This document shows positions 42,907 to 51,335 of a DNA stretch of 64,000 nt, in pieces (the stretch's first letter is position 1; every line of letters begins with the position of its first letter). The notes under the pieces are model-generated. The model saw only the letters and a program-made list of their open reading frames with translations, did not search any database and had not been told where the DNA came from. The stretch is from the NCBI GenBank assembly GCA_964552795.1, contig CAZKIO010000004.1, positions 1 to 64,000 on the forward strand, in the 5' to 3' direction. The DNA is from JAEUHZ01 sp964552795 (GTDB lineage: Bacteria; Planctomycetota; UBA1135; GCA-002686595). The position numbers were made by a program, and so were the translations under genes.

Positions 42907-44346
42907 TCACGCGCCCCAGGTCGCCTCGACGCCGTTCGTCAGGTTGAAGGTCGACGGGGTGCAGAAGTCGGCCGCGTTGCGGTACCAGGCCTGGTACGTG
43001 CGCACGTTGCCGACGGAGTTCGCGCCGCGGATCGAGATCAGAACGTCTCCCGCATCCGGGTACTGGCTCGCGCCGCCCACGTTGGTCTTCGTCAGCAGAC
43101 GGATGACCGTGCCGCCGGCGCAACGCAGACCGTCACCGAACACGGCACCGGCGCCGCCGGCCTGCTGGGACGTGCCCTGGAAGTACAGCACCGAGCTGTT
43201 CGGCATGCCGGTGCCCAGCAGCGTGAACGTGTCGCTCGAGATGCTGGCCGTGCCGCTCCACGCCAGGTTCGCGCCGTTCGGGTTGACCGAGTTCGCGCAA
43301 CCGTTGCCGGCCGCACCCGCGTTGCCGCAGGGGCAGGCCGTGCCGGTGCCGTCACCGAAGCAGAAGGCCGTCGGCGGAGGCGTCCCGCTCGTGAGCGTGA
43401 ACCGCACGAACTCGACGGCGTAGGGCGTGTTCGCCGGGCCCACGACGGGGACGGCGGTCGCGCCGCTGCTGTCCGTGACCAGCAGGTCGAAGTCGGCGCC
43501 CGGCGAGCCCTGGACCGTCGACGAGCACGCGATCCCGTCCGGGAAGTCCATGACGTTGCCCGTGCGGAAGTCGTCGGTCGCCGGCGCGTTGTCGTTGGTC
43601 GCCGTGTTGAAGCGGCCGATGGCCAGGGTGTACGTGCCGGCCGCCAGCGTGCGCGTCAGCATCGATTGCAGCGTGGTGCCGCCGCCGCCCTCGGCGACCG
43701 ACTCGTCATCGTTGTTGGCGTCGTCGATGATCGTCATCGTGCCGTCGAACAGGTGGATGTCCGTGTCCACGGTCGTCTGACCAAGGGTCTGGAAGCGGAC
43801 GCTGCCCGCGGCGAACGAGCCGCCGGCCAGCGGCGTCACGGCGACGGTCGTCAGCGTGGCGTCGTAGGGCGCGGTGGTCGTGGACCCGCCGGTCACGCGG
43901 TAGTAGATCTCCTCGCCGCGGCCGAAGCCGTACCAGCTCACCGAACGGTTGGTCGTGGTCGAGGAGGTCGCGAGCGCGTTGTCAGTCGTGCCGATCGTGC
44001 CGGGCAGGCCGACGCCGCTGGTCTGGTTCAGACCGCGGATCGAGCCGATGTGACCGGCGGTGCCGGTCGTCGTGAGGGTCAGCGTGTGGCGGTAGATGCC
44101 CGCCGGCAGCGGCGCCGTCTTGATGTGCCACGTGTCGGCGCTGGCGGCGCCGGGCGTGACCGTCGACGATCCCGTCGTCGTGCCGCTGAGGATGTCACCG
44201 GCGGTGATGACGATGACCCCGTTCGCAGTCGCCTGCGCCTTGGTCTCGTTCGGCTCGACCTCGGGGAACGTAGTGAACGCCGAGGCGCCCGTGGCCAGCA
44301 GAGCGGCTGCACCAGCGATGCGCAGATTGAGGAGGTAGTTGGACAT
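42907..44346 (-). CDS. Secreted PPC-type surface protein with conserved C-terminal domain (copy B)
   Basis: A 479-aa paralog of the gene at 41139, with the same layout: signal peptide (LRIAGAAALLATGASA), FPEVEPNETKAQATANG PPC-type opening, paired beta domains, and the shared C-terminal domain (FCFGDGTGTACPCGN, GAGAVFGDGLRCAGG, FCTPSTFNLTNGVEATW). Differences between copies concentrate in the middle of the ectodomain (for example FRDAIACSSSSVSPGG versus FPDGIACSSTVQGSPG). Its C-terminal domain is closer to the consensus (GGAGAVFGDGL) than copy A (GGLGVAFEDGL), so copy A may be the diverging one. ATG 44346 is unambiguous from the signal peptide. Confidence 0.85.
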   Translation of the reverse strand: MSNYLLNLRIAGAAALLATGASAFTTFPEVEPNETKAQATANGVIVITAGDILSGTTTGSSTVTPGAASADTWHIKTAPLPAGIYRHTLTLTTTGTAGHIGSIRGLNQTSGVGLPGTIGTTDNALATSSTTTNRSVSWYGFGRGEEIYYRVTGGSTTTAPYDATLTTVAVTPLAGGSFAAGSVRFQTLGQTTVDTDIHLFDGTMTIIDDANNDDESVAEGGGGTTLQSMLTRTLAAGTYTLAIGRFNTATNDNAPATDDFRTGNVMDFPDGIACSSTVQGSPGADFDLLVTDSSGATAVPVVGPANTPYAVEFVRFTLTSGTPPPTAFCFGDGTGTACPCGNAGAAGNGCANSVNPNGANLAWSGTASISSDTFTLLGTGMPNSSVLYFQGTSQQAGGAGAVFGDGLRCAGGTVIRLLTKTNVGGASQYPDAGDVLISIRGANSVGNVRTYQAWYRNAADFCTPSTFNLTNGVEATWGA

Positions 44347-44584
44347 GTTGTGTGAGGGAAAAAGGTACCTGTTGAGGAATGCGAGGTCCCTGGAACACGA
44401 GCCAGGGGACCGACCGCCAAGCCTCCCCGCGACGTCGGGTCGGGGCCTGAAAAAGCCTGGGGGTCCAATCCTGAATCTATCACGCCCGGCGGGGTTGTAG
44501 GGGGGGGCTGACCGCCGGAAAGGCGCGGAACGCTCCGGCACGCGCCCAGGCGGGTGCGAACTTCCTGCCCGCCCCGTCGCGGCC
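44347..44584 (-). promoter_or_regulatory. Promoter and leader of copy B; no gene
   Basis: TAGATT on the minus strand (44479-44474) lies 127 nt before ATG 44346. The region upstream of it (44480-44584) holds a G-run on the plus strand (44501-44507) but no coding sequence. Confidence 0.5.
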
Positions 44585-44950
44585 TCAGCGCCGGCGTCCG
44601 AACACCGCTTGCCGCAGTCGCTGCATCTCGGCGGCCGCGTTCTCGTCGGTGATCCGTGCCTCGGCCTGCCGCGCGGCCTCGGGCCAGGTGATGACCTCGA
44701 ACCGTCCGAGGGGCTCGACCTCGAACACGAGCCGGGCGGGAGGCTGCGTCGCGACCGCGACCTCGGGGGCGGTCGCCTGGGCGGACGGCGGCGCCGGCGC
44801 GGGAGACGGTGCCGCGAGCGGAGCTTCCGCGGGGCCGGGGGCAGGCTTCCCGATCGGCCGGTCGGGTGCGATGCCGGCCGGTTCGGCCGCCGGGCCGTCC
44901 GGACGGCAGCCGCCCGCCAGCAGCGCGGCGATCAGCAGCACGCACCTCAT
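44585..44950 (-). CDS. Small Pro/Ala-rich lipoprotein
   Basis: A 121-aa protein with a lipoprotein signal (CVLLIAALLAGGC). The mature protein starts with about 45 residues rich in Pro and Ala, then has a short conserved-looking part (LVFEVEPLGRFEVITWPEAARQAEARITDENAAAEMQRL). No family recognised. The ATG overlaps the stop of the upstream secreted gene (ATGA), so both are made together. Confidence 0.7.
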   Translation of the reverse strand: MRCVLLIAALLAGGCRPDGPAAEPAGIAPDRPIGKPAPGPAEAPLAAPSPAPAPPSAQATAPEVAVATQPPARLVFEVEPLGRFEVITWPEAARQAEARITDENAAAEMQRLRQAVFGRRR

Positions 44951-45468
44951 CCGCCGCCCTCCTCCTCGCTCCGGCCCGCGTGCTTGGCCTCGCGCTGAGC
45001 CTCCAGTTCCGCCGGCGACTCGCCGGGCAGGGGCGGCGGCGGGGGCGGCTCGGGCGGGATCGGCCGCAGGGGGGGGGCATCCCCGGCCCCCAGGTCCAGC
45101 GCAGCGCGCAGCCGCCCGTACAGTTCGGGGCCCAGGTCCTGCTCGAACGCCCGCATGCGCGCCTCGTAGTCCTGCTGTTCGGCGTGGCGCGTGACGATGG
45201 CCTGTCGCCGAAGGTCGTCCAGGTTGCGCTTCTCGGCGATGCGGGTGAGCGCTTCCAGGTCGGCCACCTCGACGCGGTGCCGCCCCTCGGTGTTCACCAT
45301 CATCCGCGCGATGAGTTGCAATCGCTGCAGCGGCTCAACGGGGGCGCCGGCGGTCGACTGGCCGGGGATCGGCGCGGGCGCCGGTTCGGATTGCGGCGCG
45401 GGCGCGCCGACCAGACCGGCGACGAGCAGCGCCACGGCTGCGGCCGAGAGTCCTGCCTTGTGGATCAC
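44947..45468 (-). CDS. Secreted coiled-coil/Pro-rich protein
   Basis: A 173-aa exported protein of unknown function: a signal peptide (LSAAAVALLVAGLVGAPA), a Pro/Ala linker, a charged helical middle (EPLQRLQLIARMMVNTEGRHRVEVADLEALTRIAEKRNL-type region at about 45-120), and a tail with proline runs and acidic Glu/Gly. GTG 45468 is preceded by TAGGAT with a 6-nt gap, predicting leaderless transcription. First gene of a two-gene operon with the lipoprotein (ATGA). Confidence 0.72.
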   Translation of the reverse strand: MIHKAGLSAAAVALLVAGLVGAPAPQSEPAPAPIPGQSTAGAPVEPLQRLQLIARMMVNTEGRHRVEVADLEALTRIAEKRNLDDLRRQAIVTRHAEQQDYEARMRAFEQDLGPELYGRLRAALDLGAGDAPPLRPIPPEPPPPPPLPGESPAELEAQREAKHAGRSEEEGGG

Positions 45469-45474
45469 TCTTTC

Positions 45475-45480
45475 ATCCTA
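45475..45480 (-). promoter_or_regulatory. -10 element TAGGAT, predicted leaderless start at GTG 45468
   Basis: On the minus strand TAGGAT, GAAAGA, GTG: a 6-nt gap. The A/T-rich GAAAGA spacer stands out in GC-rich DNA. Confidence 0.55.
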
Positions 45481-45558
45481 GCGTGCTTCGGGCCTGGCGT
45501 GCTTCGGGCCTGGCGCGCTCCGGGCGCCGTCGAGTCCGCCGGGCCGCTCGCGCCGCGC

Positions 45559-46926
45559 TCACAGCTTCCCGTTCTTGCGGTTGACCGCGTCGAAGTCCCG
45601 CAGGCCTGCTTCCAGCAGCTTCGCCAGCGGTTCGACCGACTCGTCGTAGGCCTTCACGACCTTCTTCTGGAGCTTGAGGCGCTGCGCGTCCTTGCGCCAT
45701 CCGGCCAGGTTCTCGAGCAGGTCGGGATCGGTGCACGCATGGTGCAGGAAGCCGCCCGTGACGGCGGCGACGCCGGCCTCGAACGCCTCGGCGTCGTCGC
45801 GCCGCTGCACGGCAGCCCAGTACTTGCGCAGTTGCGCCGTGGCCTCCTTGTCCTGCTTCTCGAGATCCTTCTCCCACTTGCGCGCGAGCTCTTCGCGTGC
45901 CCGCACGCCGGCGAAGTCGCGCAGGAACAGCGGCAGGTGGCCGACCCAGGCCCTGGACTCGAAGGCGGGTTTCGCCGGCAGCTTCATCTCGGCGACGTGC
46001 GCCTCGGCGAGCGCCTCGACCGCGCGGATCGCGTCCGTGGCGAGTCGCGCCAGCGGCGCCGGCAGCTTCTCCATCGATCGCACGCGCTGCGCCACGGCGT
46101 GGAGCGCGGCGTAGTCGTGGCGTTCCTTGCCTCCCGAGTTGTCGGCGAGGAGCTTCAGGCACGCCTCGAGACGCGCGGGATCGGTGCTGCGCATCCCCTC
46201 GCACCACGCCAGTTGCTGCGAAGTGTGGCGCACGGGCCCGTTCTCCTCGGCCGGCCAGTGGTTCCAGCCTTCCAGGCCGCGCAGGCGCACGAGCGGGTAC
46301 TTGGCGTCGACGAGAGCCTCGTAGCCGCCGACGCTCTGTCCATAGGGCACGACCGGATCGCGCGTGCCGTGCATGAAGACGATCGCCTGGTGATGACCCT
46401 TCTTGCCGAGCGCCGTCCAGGTCCACACGCCGCTGGCGTGCGCCACGACACCGTCGACGTTCTCGGGATGCAGGCCGGCGTAGTACAGCGCGAAGAACGA
46501 GCCCTGGCTGTGCCCGTAGAGGTAGGTCTCGCGCGCCTTGAAGACCTGCTTCATCTCCTGGTGGAACGCCTGGAACTTCTTCGCGTCCGCGCTCTCGCCC
46601 AGGAAGTTGAAGCCGCCGTTGCCGTTGGGCGTCGTGCCGTCGGGGCTGATCACGACGTCGTCGGGGCGGAACTTCTTGTGGTCGTGGTTCCAGAACCCCC
46701 AACGGCGATCGAGGTTCGATCCGTGGAGGATGAAGGTCAGGTTCGCGCCCTTCTCGAAGTCGAAGCCCTGGGGGATGCGGTAGCGGAAGCTGGTGCCGTC
46801 CTTCGAGCGCCATTCGTGGACCTCGCCCGCCGCCCCGGGGCCGGGCTCCAGGGCCGTGACGTCGTCCTCGACGGTCGCGCCGGCGAGCGGCGCGAAGATG
46901 AGCAGCAGCAGTGCGGTGGTTCCCAT
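45559..46926 (-). CDS. Secreted alpha/beta hydrolase (esterase-like)
   Basis: A 455-aa exported protein. A signal peptide (ALLLLIFAPLAGA) is followed by an alpha/beta hydrolase core: RYRIPQGFDFEKGANLTFILHGSN (oxyanion loop), YLYGHSQGSFFALYYAG (nucleophile Ser in GHSQG), VFMHGTRDPVVPYGQS with the Asp, and LEGWNHWP with the His. A helical extension from about 260 on has no known domain. It resembles secreted esterases and polyhydroxyalkanoate-depolymerase-like enzymes; the ester substrate is unknown. ATG 46926 follows AGGAGAGGCCC. Confidence 0.87.
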   Translation of the reverse strand: MGTTALLLLIFAPLAGATVEDDVTALEPGPGAAGEVHEWRSKDGTSFRYRIPQGFDFEKGANLTFILHGSNLDRRWGFWNHDHKKFRPDDVVISPDGTTPNGNGGFNFLGESADAKKFQAFHQEMKQVFKARETYLYGHSQGSFFALYYAGLHPENVDGVVAHASGVWTWTALGKKGHHQAIVFMHGTRDPVVPYGQSVGGYEALVDAKYPLVRLRGLEGWNHWPAEENGPVRHTSQQLAWCEGMRSTDPARLEACLKLLADNSGGKERHDYAALHAVAQRVRSMEKLPAPLARLATDAIRAVEALAEAHVAEMKLPAKPAFESRAWVGHLPLFLRDFAGVRAREELARKWEKDLEKQDKEATAQLRKYWAAVQRRDDAEAFEAGVAAVTGGFLHHACTDPDLLENLAGWRKDAQRLKLQKKVVKAYDESVEPLAKLLEAGLRDFDAVNRKNGKL

Positions 46927-47050
46927 GGGCCTCTCCTCGATCCCTGCCGGCCGGGTGCAGGTTGCTCTCGACGTACGCGCGGGGCAAGCCGTGCGTTGAA
47001 CGGGAGTTGTCCCGATTCCCTGCTCAACGCGCCGCGGGCCGGCAGGCAAG

Positions 47051-48433
47051 ATGAGCGCCGCCCCCATGCCGCTCCCCACCGAGTCTCCCGCGCCGGCCGG
47101 CTGGCTGGGGCGCATGGTCGACGTGCGGCCGGGCGAGGGCCGCTCGATGCTGTGGTCGGCGGCGTACTTCTTCTGCCTGTTGTACGCCTACGGGATCCTG
47201 CGACCGGTGCGCGAGTCGCTCGGTCTCTCGGGCGGCGCCGGAAACCTCCCGTGGCTCTTCAGCGGAACGATGCTGGCGATGCTGGCCGTGCAACCGGCGT
47301 TCGCCGCGCTCGTCACGCGCCTGCCGCGCAAGCGGTTCATCCCGATCGTCTACCGCGTGACGCTGCTGGTGAACCTGGGCTTCTGGGTGCTCCTGAGCTC
47401 GCTGCCCGAGGACCACGGCCCGGCCGCCGGCTACGCGTTCTACGTCTGGATCAGCGTCTTCAACCTGTTCGTCGTCTCGGTTTTCTGGGGCTTCATGGCG
47501 GACGTGTGGCGCCTGGACCAGGCCAAGCGCCTGTTCGGCCTGATCGGCGTGGGCGGAACGCTGGGCTTCATCGCGGGCGCCGAGTCGACGGCCCACGTCG
47601 CGCGCGAGGTCGGCACGGTCAACTGCCTGCTCGTCTCGGTCGTGTTCCTCGAGATCGCGGCGCAGTGCGTGCGGCGCCTCGTGCGCATCCACCGCATCGA
47701 CGACGACGCGCCCGCCGCGGTTCCGGCGCCGCAGCGCGACGTGTGGCGCGGCGTGCGCCTCGTCGCGCGCGAGCCCTACCTGCGCACGATCTCGGCCTAC
47801 GTGCTGCTCTACACGCTGGTCGGGAGCTTCCTGTACTTCCAGCAGGGTCACCTGGTGGAGCGCACGCTGGCATCGCGCGACGAGCGGACGGCGCTGTTCG
47901 CGCGCATCGACGTGCTGTCGCAGACGGCCACGCTGCTGATCCAGGTCTTCGCCACCGGCCGCCTGATCCGCGCGTTCGGGATCACGTTCGCGCTCGTCTC
48001 GCAGCCGGTGATCGCGACCGTGGGCTGGACGGCGCTGGCCCTCGCGATCCTGTTCGCGCCCGAGCTGGCGGCGAGCGGCCGGTCCGCGTTCGGGCTGCCG
48101 GCCGAGCTGGTCGTCCTGATCGCGGTGACCGTGCTCCTGCGCGCAAGCAACTTCGCGACGGCCAAGCCCGCACGCGAGGCGCTGTTCACGGTGGTCGAGC
48201 GCGAGGTCAAGTACAAGTCGAAGAGCTTCATCGACACCTTGCTCTACCGTTGCGGCGACGCGGCCGGCGGCTGGGCCTTCAAGGGCCTGCAAGCGCTGGC
48301 GATCGGCTTGACCGGCATCGCCTTCGTGCCCGTGCCGCTGGCCGTCCTGTGGATCGCCGTCGGCGCGCGCCTGGGGCGCCAGCAGCGCGCGCTCGCCGCG
48401 GAGATGGAGCCGCGGCCCCGACCTCGCGAGTGA
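47051..48433 (+). CDS. MFS-fold carrier resembling NTP/NDP exchangers (Npt1/Tlc-like)
   Basis: A 460-aa membrane protein with about twelve hydrophobic segments. The pattern is not a sugar-MFS: RPVRESLGLSGGAGNLPWLFSGTMLAML near the N-terminus and EREVKYKSKSFIDTLLYRCGDAAGGW near residue 390 are the signatures shared by Npt1/Tlc nucleotide exchangers and their free-living relatives. Those relatives occur in planctomycetes, where the substrate is unknown. Start at ATG 47051; the upstream region (46927-47050) is shared with the divergent hydrolase gene. It ends 4 bp from the convergent Ere-like gene. Confidence 0.8.
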   Translation: MSAAPMPLPTESPAPAGWLGRMVDVRPGEGRSMLWSAAYFFCLLYAYGILRPVRESLGLSGGAGNLPWLFSGTMLAMLAVQPAFAALVTRLPRKRFIPIVYRVTLLVNLGFWVLLSSLPEDHGPAAGYAFYVWISVFNLFVVSVFWGFMADVWRLDQAKRLFGLIGVGGTLGFIAGAESTAHVAREVGTVNCLLVSVVFLEIAAQCVRRLVRIHRIDDDAPAAVPAPQRDVWRGVRLVAREPYLRTISAYVLLYTLVGSFLYFQQGHLVERTLASRDERTALFARIDVLSQTATLLIQVFATGRLIRAFGITFALVSQPVIATVGWTALALAILFAPELAASGRSAFGLPAELVVLIAVTVLLRASNFATAKPAREALFTVVEREVKYKSKSFIDTLLYRCGDAAGGWAFKGLQALAIGLTGIAFVPVPLAVLWIAVGARLGRQQRALAAEMEPRPRPRE

Positions 48434-48437
48434 AGGC

Positions 48438-49667
48438 TCAGCGCGCGGGCCCGCGCCACACGAGCAGATCGAGATCGCGCGCGACGAGCATCGGCCAGGC
48501 CGCCTCGCGCGCGTCGCCGAGGGCGGGCATCACGCTGCGCAGATCGCGCTGGGACTTCAGCCACTCCGCGGGCCCGCCGCGCGTCGCGATCGCCCACGTC
48601 CCGGCACCCCGCCCGGCCAGCGCGCGCTCCAGCACCGTCGCGCCGTCGGCGTCCAGCGCGATGCGCCGCGGGACGACGGCCGCCGGCCCCGCCGCCGCCG
48701 GGTCGCACGCCAGGAACGAACCCGCGATGCAGGGCAGCGCGATGCACACGGGCGGAGCCCCGGCGGCATCCGCGATGCGGGCCGCGAACGAATCCGGCGA
48801 TGCGGTGCGCTCCAGGTCGCGCAGGTGCACGAGCGCGAGCAGGCGCGCTTCCTCGCCCGCCGCCGCGCGCGCCAGACCGGCGGCACGCGCGAGGACCGCG
48901 CCGCGCGGCTCGCGCTCGCCGCCCTCGATCTCGAAATCCGCCAGGTGGAGTCCGTCCAGCAGGAGGTCGGCGGCGTGGCGCGCGCGCGCGAGTTGCTCCT
49001 TGCCGGCCGCGGCCAGCAGCTCGTCGGAACCGCTGCCCAGGACGCTGATCATCTCGCTGACGCCGACGCGCGCGATGTAGCGATCCGACGACTCGACCGA
49101 GTAGTAGCGCGAACGGCCGTCCGCCCCGGTCTGCCGCACGATGCCGGTCAGCGACTGGATGCGCTCGGCCGTGCTGGGCGAGAACGCGCGCAGCGGCGCG
49201 ACGGCCTCCTCCAGCAGCGGCGGCCACGGTCCGGGCAGCAGGCCCGCGAAGCGGATCGGGCTCTTGGCATCGGCGTTGCGCGCGCGCAGCGTCCGCAGGA
49301 GATCCTGCACGGCGTCGGCGGCGCCGGCCCAGGCGCCGAGCCCCGGCAGCAGCGCAGGGAGTTCGCCGTCGCCGCCGCGGATCCAGCGGTCGACGGCCTC
49401 GCCCTCGAGCCAGCCGACGTCCGCCGCGACGACGCTCACCCGATCCAGGAGAGCGAGCGCGACTTCGGCTTCGACGGCCGCGAGCGCGGGATCACCGGCG
49501 CCAGCGCGTCCAGTCAGCACGAATCGCGGCGCGGCGGCGCCCTCGCCCGTCGCGCCGCGCACGGCGGACGCGACGTCGTTCGCCGCGTGCTCGCGGATCC
49601 ACGCGCCGAGATCCGCGGGGACTTCCGCGGCCGCGAGCGCCGCGGCGAGGATCGGGGCCGTCCACAT
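48438..49667 (-). CDS. Erythromycin-esterase-like fold protein with degenerate active site
   Basis: A 409-aa protein. A short hydrophobic N-terminus (APILAAALAAAEVPA) may be a signal. The body follows erythromycin esterases (EreA/EreB) in order: RFVLTGRAGAGDPALAAVEAEVALALL where those have VALGE-SHG, VVAADVGWLEGEAVDRWIRGG where those have AFEADW---YRVNRYVRG, and LLRTLRARNADAKSPIRFAGL matching LRAYN----PVRFYGLD. The catalytic Glu and His (GExSH) are replaced by Arg and Ala (GRAGA), so esterase activity is unlikely. Family assignment is by pattern only. TATCCT lies 9 nt before ATG 49667. Confidence 0.5.
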   Translation of the reverse strand: MWTAPILAAALAAAEVPADLGAWIREHAANDVASAVRGATGEGAAAPRFVLTGRAGAGDPALAAVEAEVALALLDRVSVVAADVGWLEGEAVDRWIRGGDGELPALLPGLGAWAGAADAVQDLLRTLRARNADAKSPIRFAGLLPGPWPPLLEEAVAPLRAFSPSTAERIQSLTGIVRQTGADGRSRYYSVESSDRYIARVGVSEMISVLGSGSDELLAAAGKEQLARARHAADLLLDGLHLADFEIEGGEREPRGAVLARAAGLARAAAGEEARLLALVHLRDLERTASPDSFAARIADAAGAPPVCIALPCIAGSFLACDPAAAGPAAVVPRRIALDADGATVLERALAGRGAGTWAIATRGGPAEWLKSQRDLRSVMPALGDAREAAWPMLVARDLDLLVWRGPAR

Positions 49668-49676
49668 GGTCCGGCG

Positions 49677-49682
49677 AGGATA
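49677..49682 (-). promoter_or_regulatory. -10 element TATCCT 9 nt before ATG 49667
   Basis: On the minus strand TATCCT, CGCCGGACC, ATG. The gap of 9 gives a leader of at most about 3 nt. Confidence 0.45.
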
Positions 49683-49760
49683 GGGTCCGGGATCGCGGCG
49701 CGCACGGCTGCGACGCCTGCGATCGCGAGGATGGCTGCTGTCCGCGCGCGGCCGCGGGAG

Positions 49761-49766
49761 TAGGAT
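49761..49766 (+). promoter_or_regulatory. -10 element TAGGAT of the peptide transporter gene
   Basis: TAGGAT would start transcription near 49773, giving a leader of about 35 nt with GAGGA (49799-49803) as ribosome site 4 nt before ATG 49808. Confidence 0.45.
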
Positions 49767-49807
49767 TCCGCGACCTCATCCCCGTCCGCCCCCCCCGCGA
49801 GGAATCC

Positions 49808-51334
49808 ATGGCCAACTCCGCCGACGCAACCACCGCCAACGGACCGACGATCCTGGGCCATCCCTCCGGCCTGTTCGTTCTGTTCTTCGCCGAGCTGTGG
49901 GAGCGCTTCTGCTACTACGGGATGCGCGCGCTCCTGGTGTTCCACCTGGTGGCCGCGTTCCAGAAGCAGCAGGCCGACGCGTCCGTCATCTACGGCGCCT
50001 ACACGGCGCTGGTGTACGCGCTGGGCATCTTCGGCGGCTACGTCGCGGACCAGCTGCTCGGGTCACGGCGCTCGATCATGCTGGGCGGCGTGATCATGGC
50101 GATCGGCTGCTTCACGCTGATCTCGAACGACGAGACGTGGTTCCTGGTGGGACTCGCGACCATCATCGTGGGCAACGGGCTGTTCAAGCCGAACATCTCG
50201 GCCCTGGTCGGCAAGCTCTACCCGCAGGGCGATCCGCGGCGCGACAGCGGGTTCACGATCTTCTACATGGGGATCAACATCGGCGCCTTCCTGGCGCCGA
50301 TCTTCTGCGCGCGCATCTCGCGCTGGATGAGCGACACGATCGACCCCGCCACGCAGCTCGCCGTCCCCGACTACCGCTACGGATTCATGCTGGCGGGCAT
50401 CGGCATGATCCTGGGCCTCCTGGTGCTCAGCCTGTTCGGCAAGGTCCTGGGAGACAAGGGCGGCCCGCCGCCGGAGCGCAAGGGCGCGACCACGTTCGCC
50501 GGCGTCACGATCGCCTGCCTGGTCGCGATCCCGCTCATGTACTCGCTGCTCCTGAAGCGCGAGCTGGTCGGGAACGCGCTCTTGATCCTGGGGATCGGCA
50601 TTGCGCTGTACCTGCTCGGCTTCGGCCTCAAGAGCGAGCGCATCGTGCGCGACCGCATCATCGCGCTCCTGATCCTGCTCTTGTGCAACGTGGCCTTCTG
50701 GGCCAGCTTCGAGCAGGCCGGCAACTCGCTGAACTTCTTCGCCGCGGACCACATCCGCCACCTGCGGCTGGACTTCCTGGACTGGACGATGGTGCCCGAG
50801 GACTTCCAGTCGGTGAACGCGATCGGGATCGTGATCCTGGGGCCCGTGTTCGCGGCGTTGTGGGTCAAGCTCGACCGGATGAAGCTCAACCCGTCGATCC
50901 CGGCCAAGTTCGGCCTCGGCCTGATCCAGGTCGGCCTGGGCTTCGGCCTGCTGCTCGTCGGCATGCAGACCGCCGATGCCGACGGCAAGATCCCGTGGCT
51001 GTGGCTCGTCGGCCTCTACACGATCCACACCAGCGGCGAGCTGTGCTTGTCGCCCGTCGGACTCTCGATGGTCACCAAGCTCGCGCCCGAGCGCATGACA
51101 GGCATGGTCATGGGCGCGTGGTTCGTGTCGATCGCGTGCGCCAACTACGCGGCGGGCCTGTTCTCGAAGATCGCCGGCGACACCGAGGAGCTGCTCAAGG
51201 CCGGAGACGGAGCCTCGCCGATGGCGGGCTACGTGCAGGCGTTCACGCCCATCCTGTGGATGTCCGTCGCGCTCGGCGGGGTCCTGTTCATCTCCTCGCG
51301 CCTCGTCAACAAGCTGATGCACGGAGTGAAATGA
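49808..51334 (+). CDS. POT-family proton-coupled peptide transporter
   Basis: A 508-aa membrane protein of the PTR2/POT family, importing di- and tripeptides with protons. Signatures: the ELWERFCYYGMRALLVFHLV motif in TM1 (ExxERFxYYG), GNGLFKPNISALVGKLYPQ, and RRDSGFTIFYMGINIGAFLAP (FYxxINxG). Twelve to fourteen TM helices fit. The ATG is supported by GAGGA. It is followed with a 1-bp gap by the Xaa-Pro dipeptidase gene, so imported peptides, including proline peptides that resist other peptidases, can be broken down. Confidence 0.96.
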   Translation: MANSADATTANGPTILGHPSGLFVLFFAELWERFCYYGMRALLVFHLVAAFQKQQADASVIYGAYTALVYALGIFGGYVADQLLGSRRSIMLGGVIMAIGCFTLISNDETWFLVGLATIIVGNGLFKPNISALVGKLYPQGDPRRDSGFTIFYMGINIGAFLAPIFCARISRWMSDTIDPATQLAVPDYRYGFMLAGIGMILGLLVLSLFGKVLGDKGGPPPERKGATTFAGVTIACLVAIPLMYSLLLKRELVGNALLILGIGIALYLLGFGLKSERIVRDRIIALLILLLCNVAFWASFEQAGNSLNFFAADHIRHLRLDFLDWTMVPEDFQSVNAIGIVILGPVFAALWVKLDRMKLNPSIPAKFGLGLIQVGLGFGLLLVGMQTADADGKIPWLWLVGLYTIHTSGELCLSPVGLSMVTKLAPERMTGMVMGAWFVSIACANYAAGLFSKIAGDTEELLKAGDGASPMAGYVQAFTPILWMSVALGGVLFISSRLVNKLMHGVK

Positions 51335-51335
51335 C

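Larger units (their letters stand above)
41050..44479 (-). repeat. Tandem direct duplication of a 1.66-kb gene unit
   Basis: Two units, 41050-42712 and 42818-44479, share the same order: 13-bp hairpin, second hairpin, surface-protein gene, conserved leader and TAGATT -10. Corresponding landmarks are offset by 1768 bp (hairpin, stop codon, start codon) or 1767 bp (-10), so there are almost no net indels. The leader motif GGTCCCTGGAACACG is shared. The spacer between units (42713-42817) is 105 bp. Genes differ by scattered substitutions. Confidence 0.85.

Noticed and set aside
44488..44508. G-rich run as a G-quadruplex element
   Set aside because: Only one long run and a short second run are present; four spaced G-tracts are not visible.
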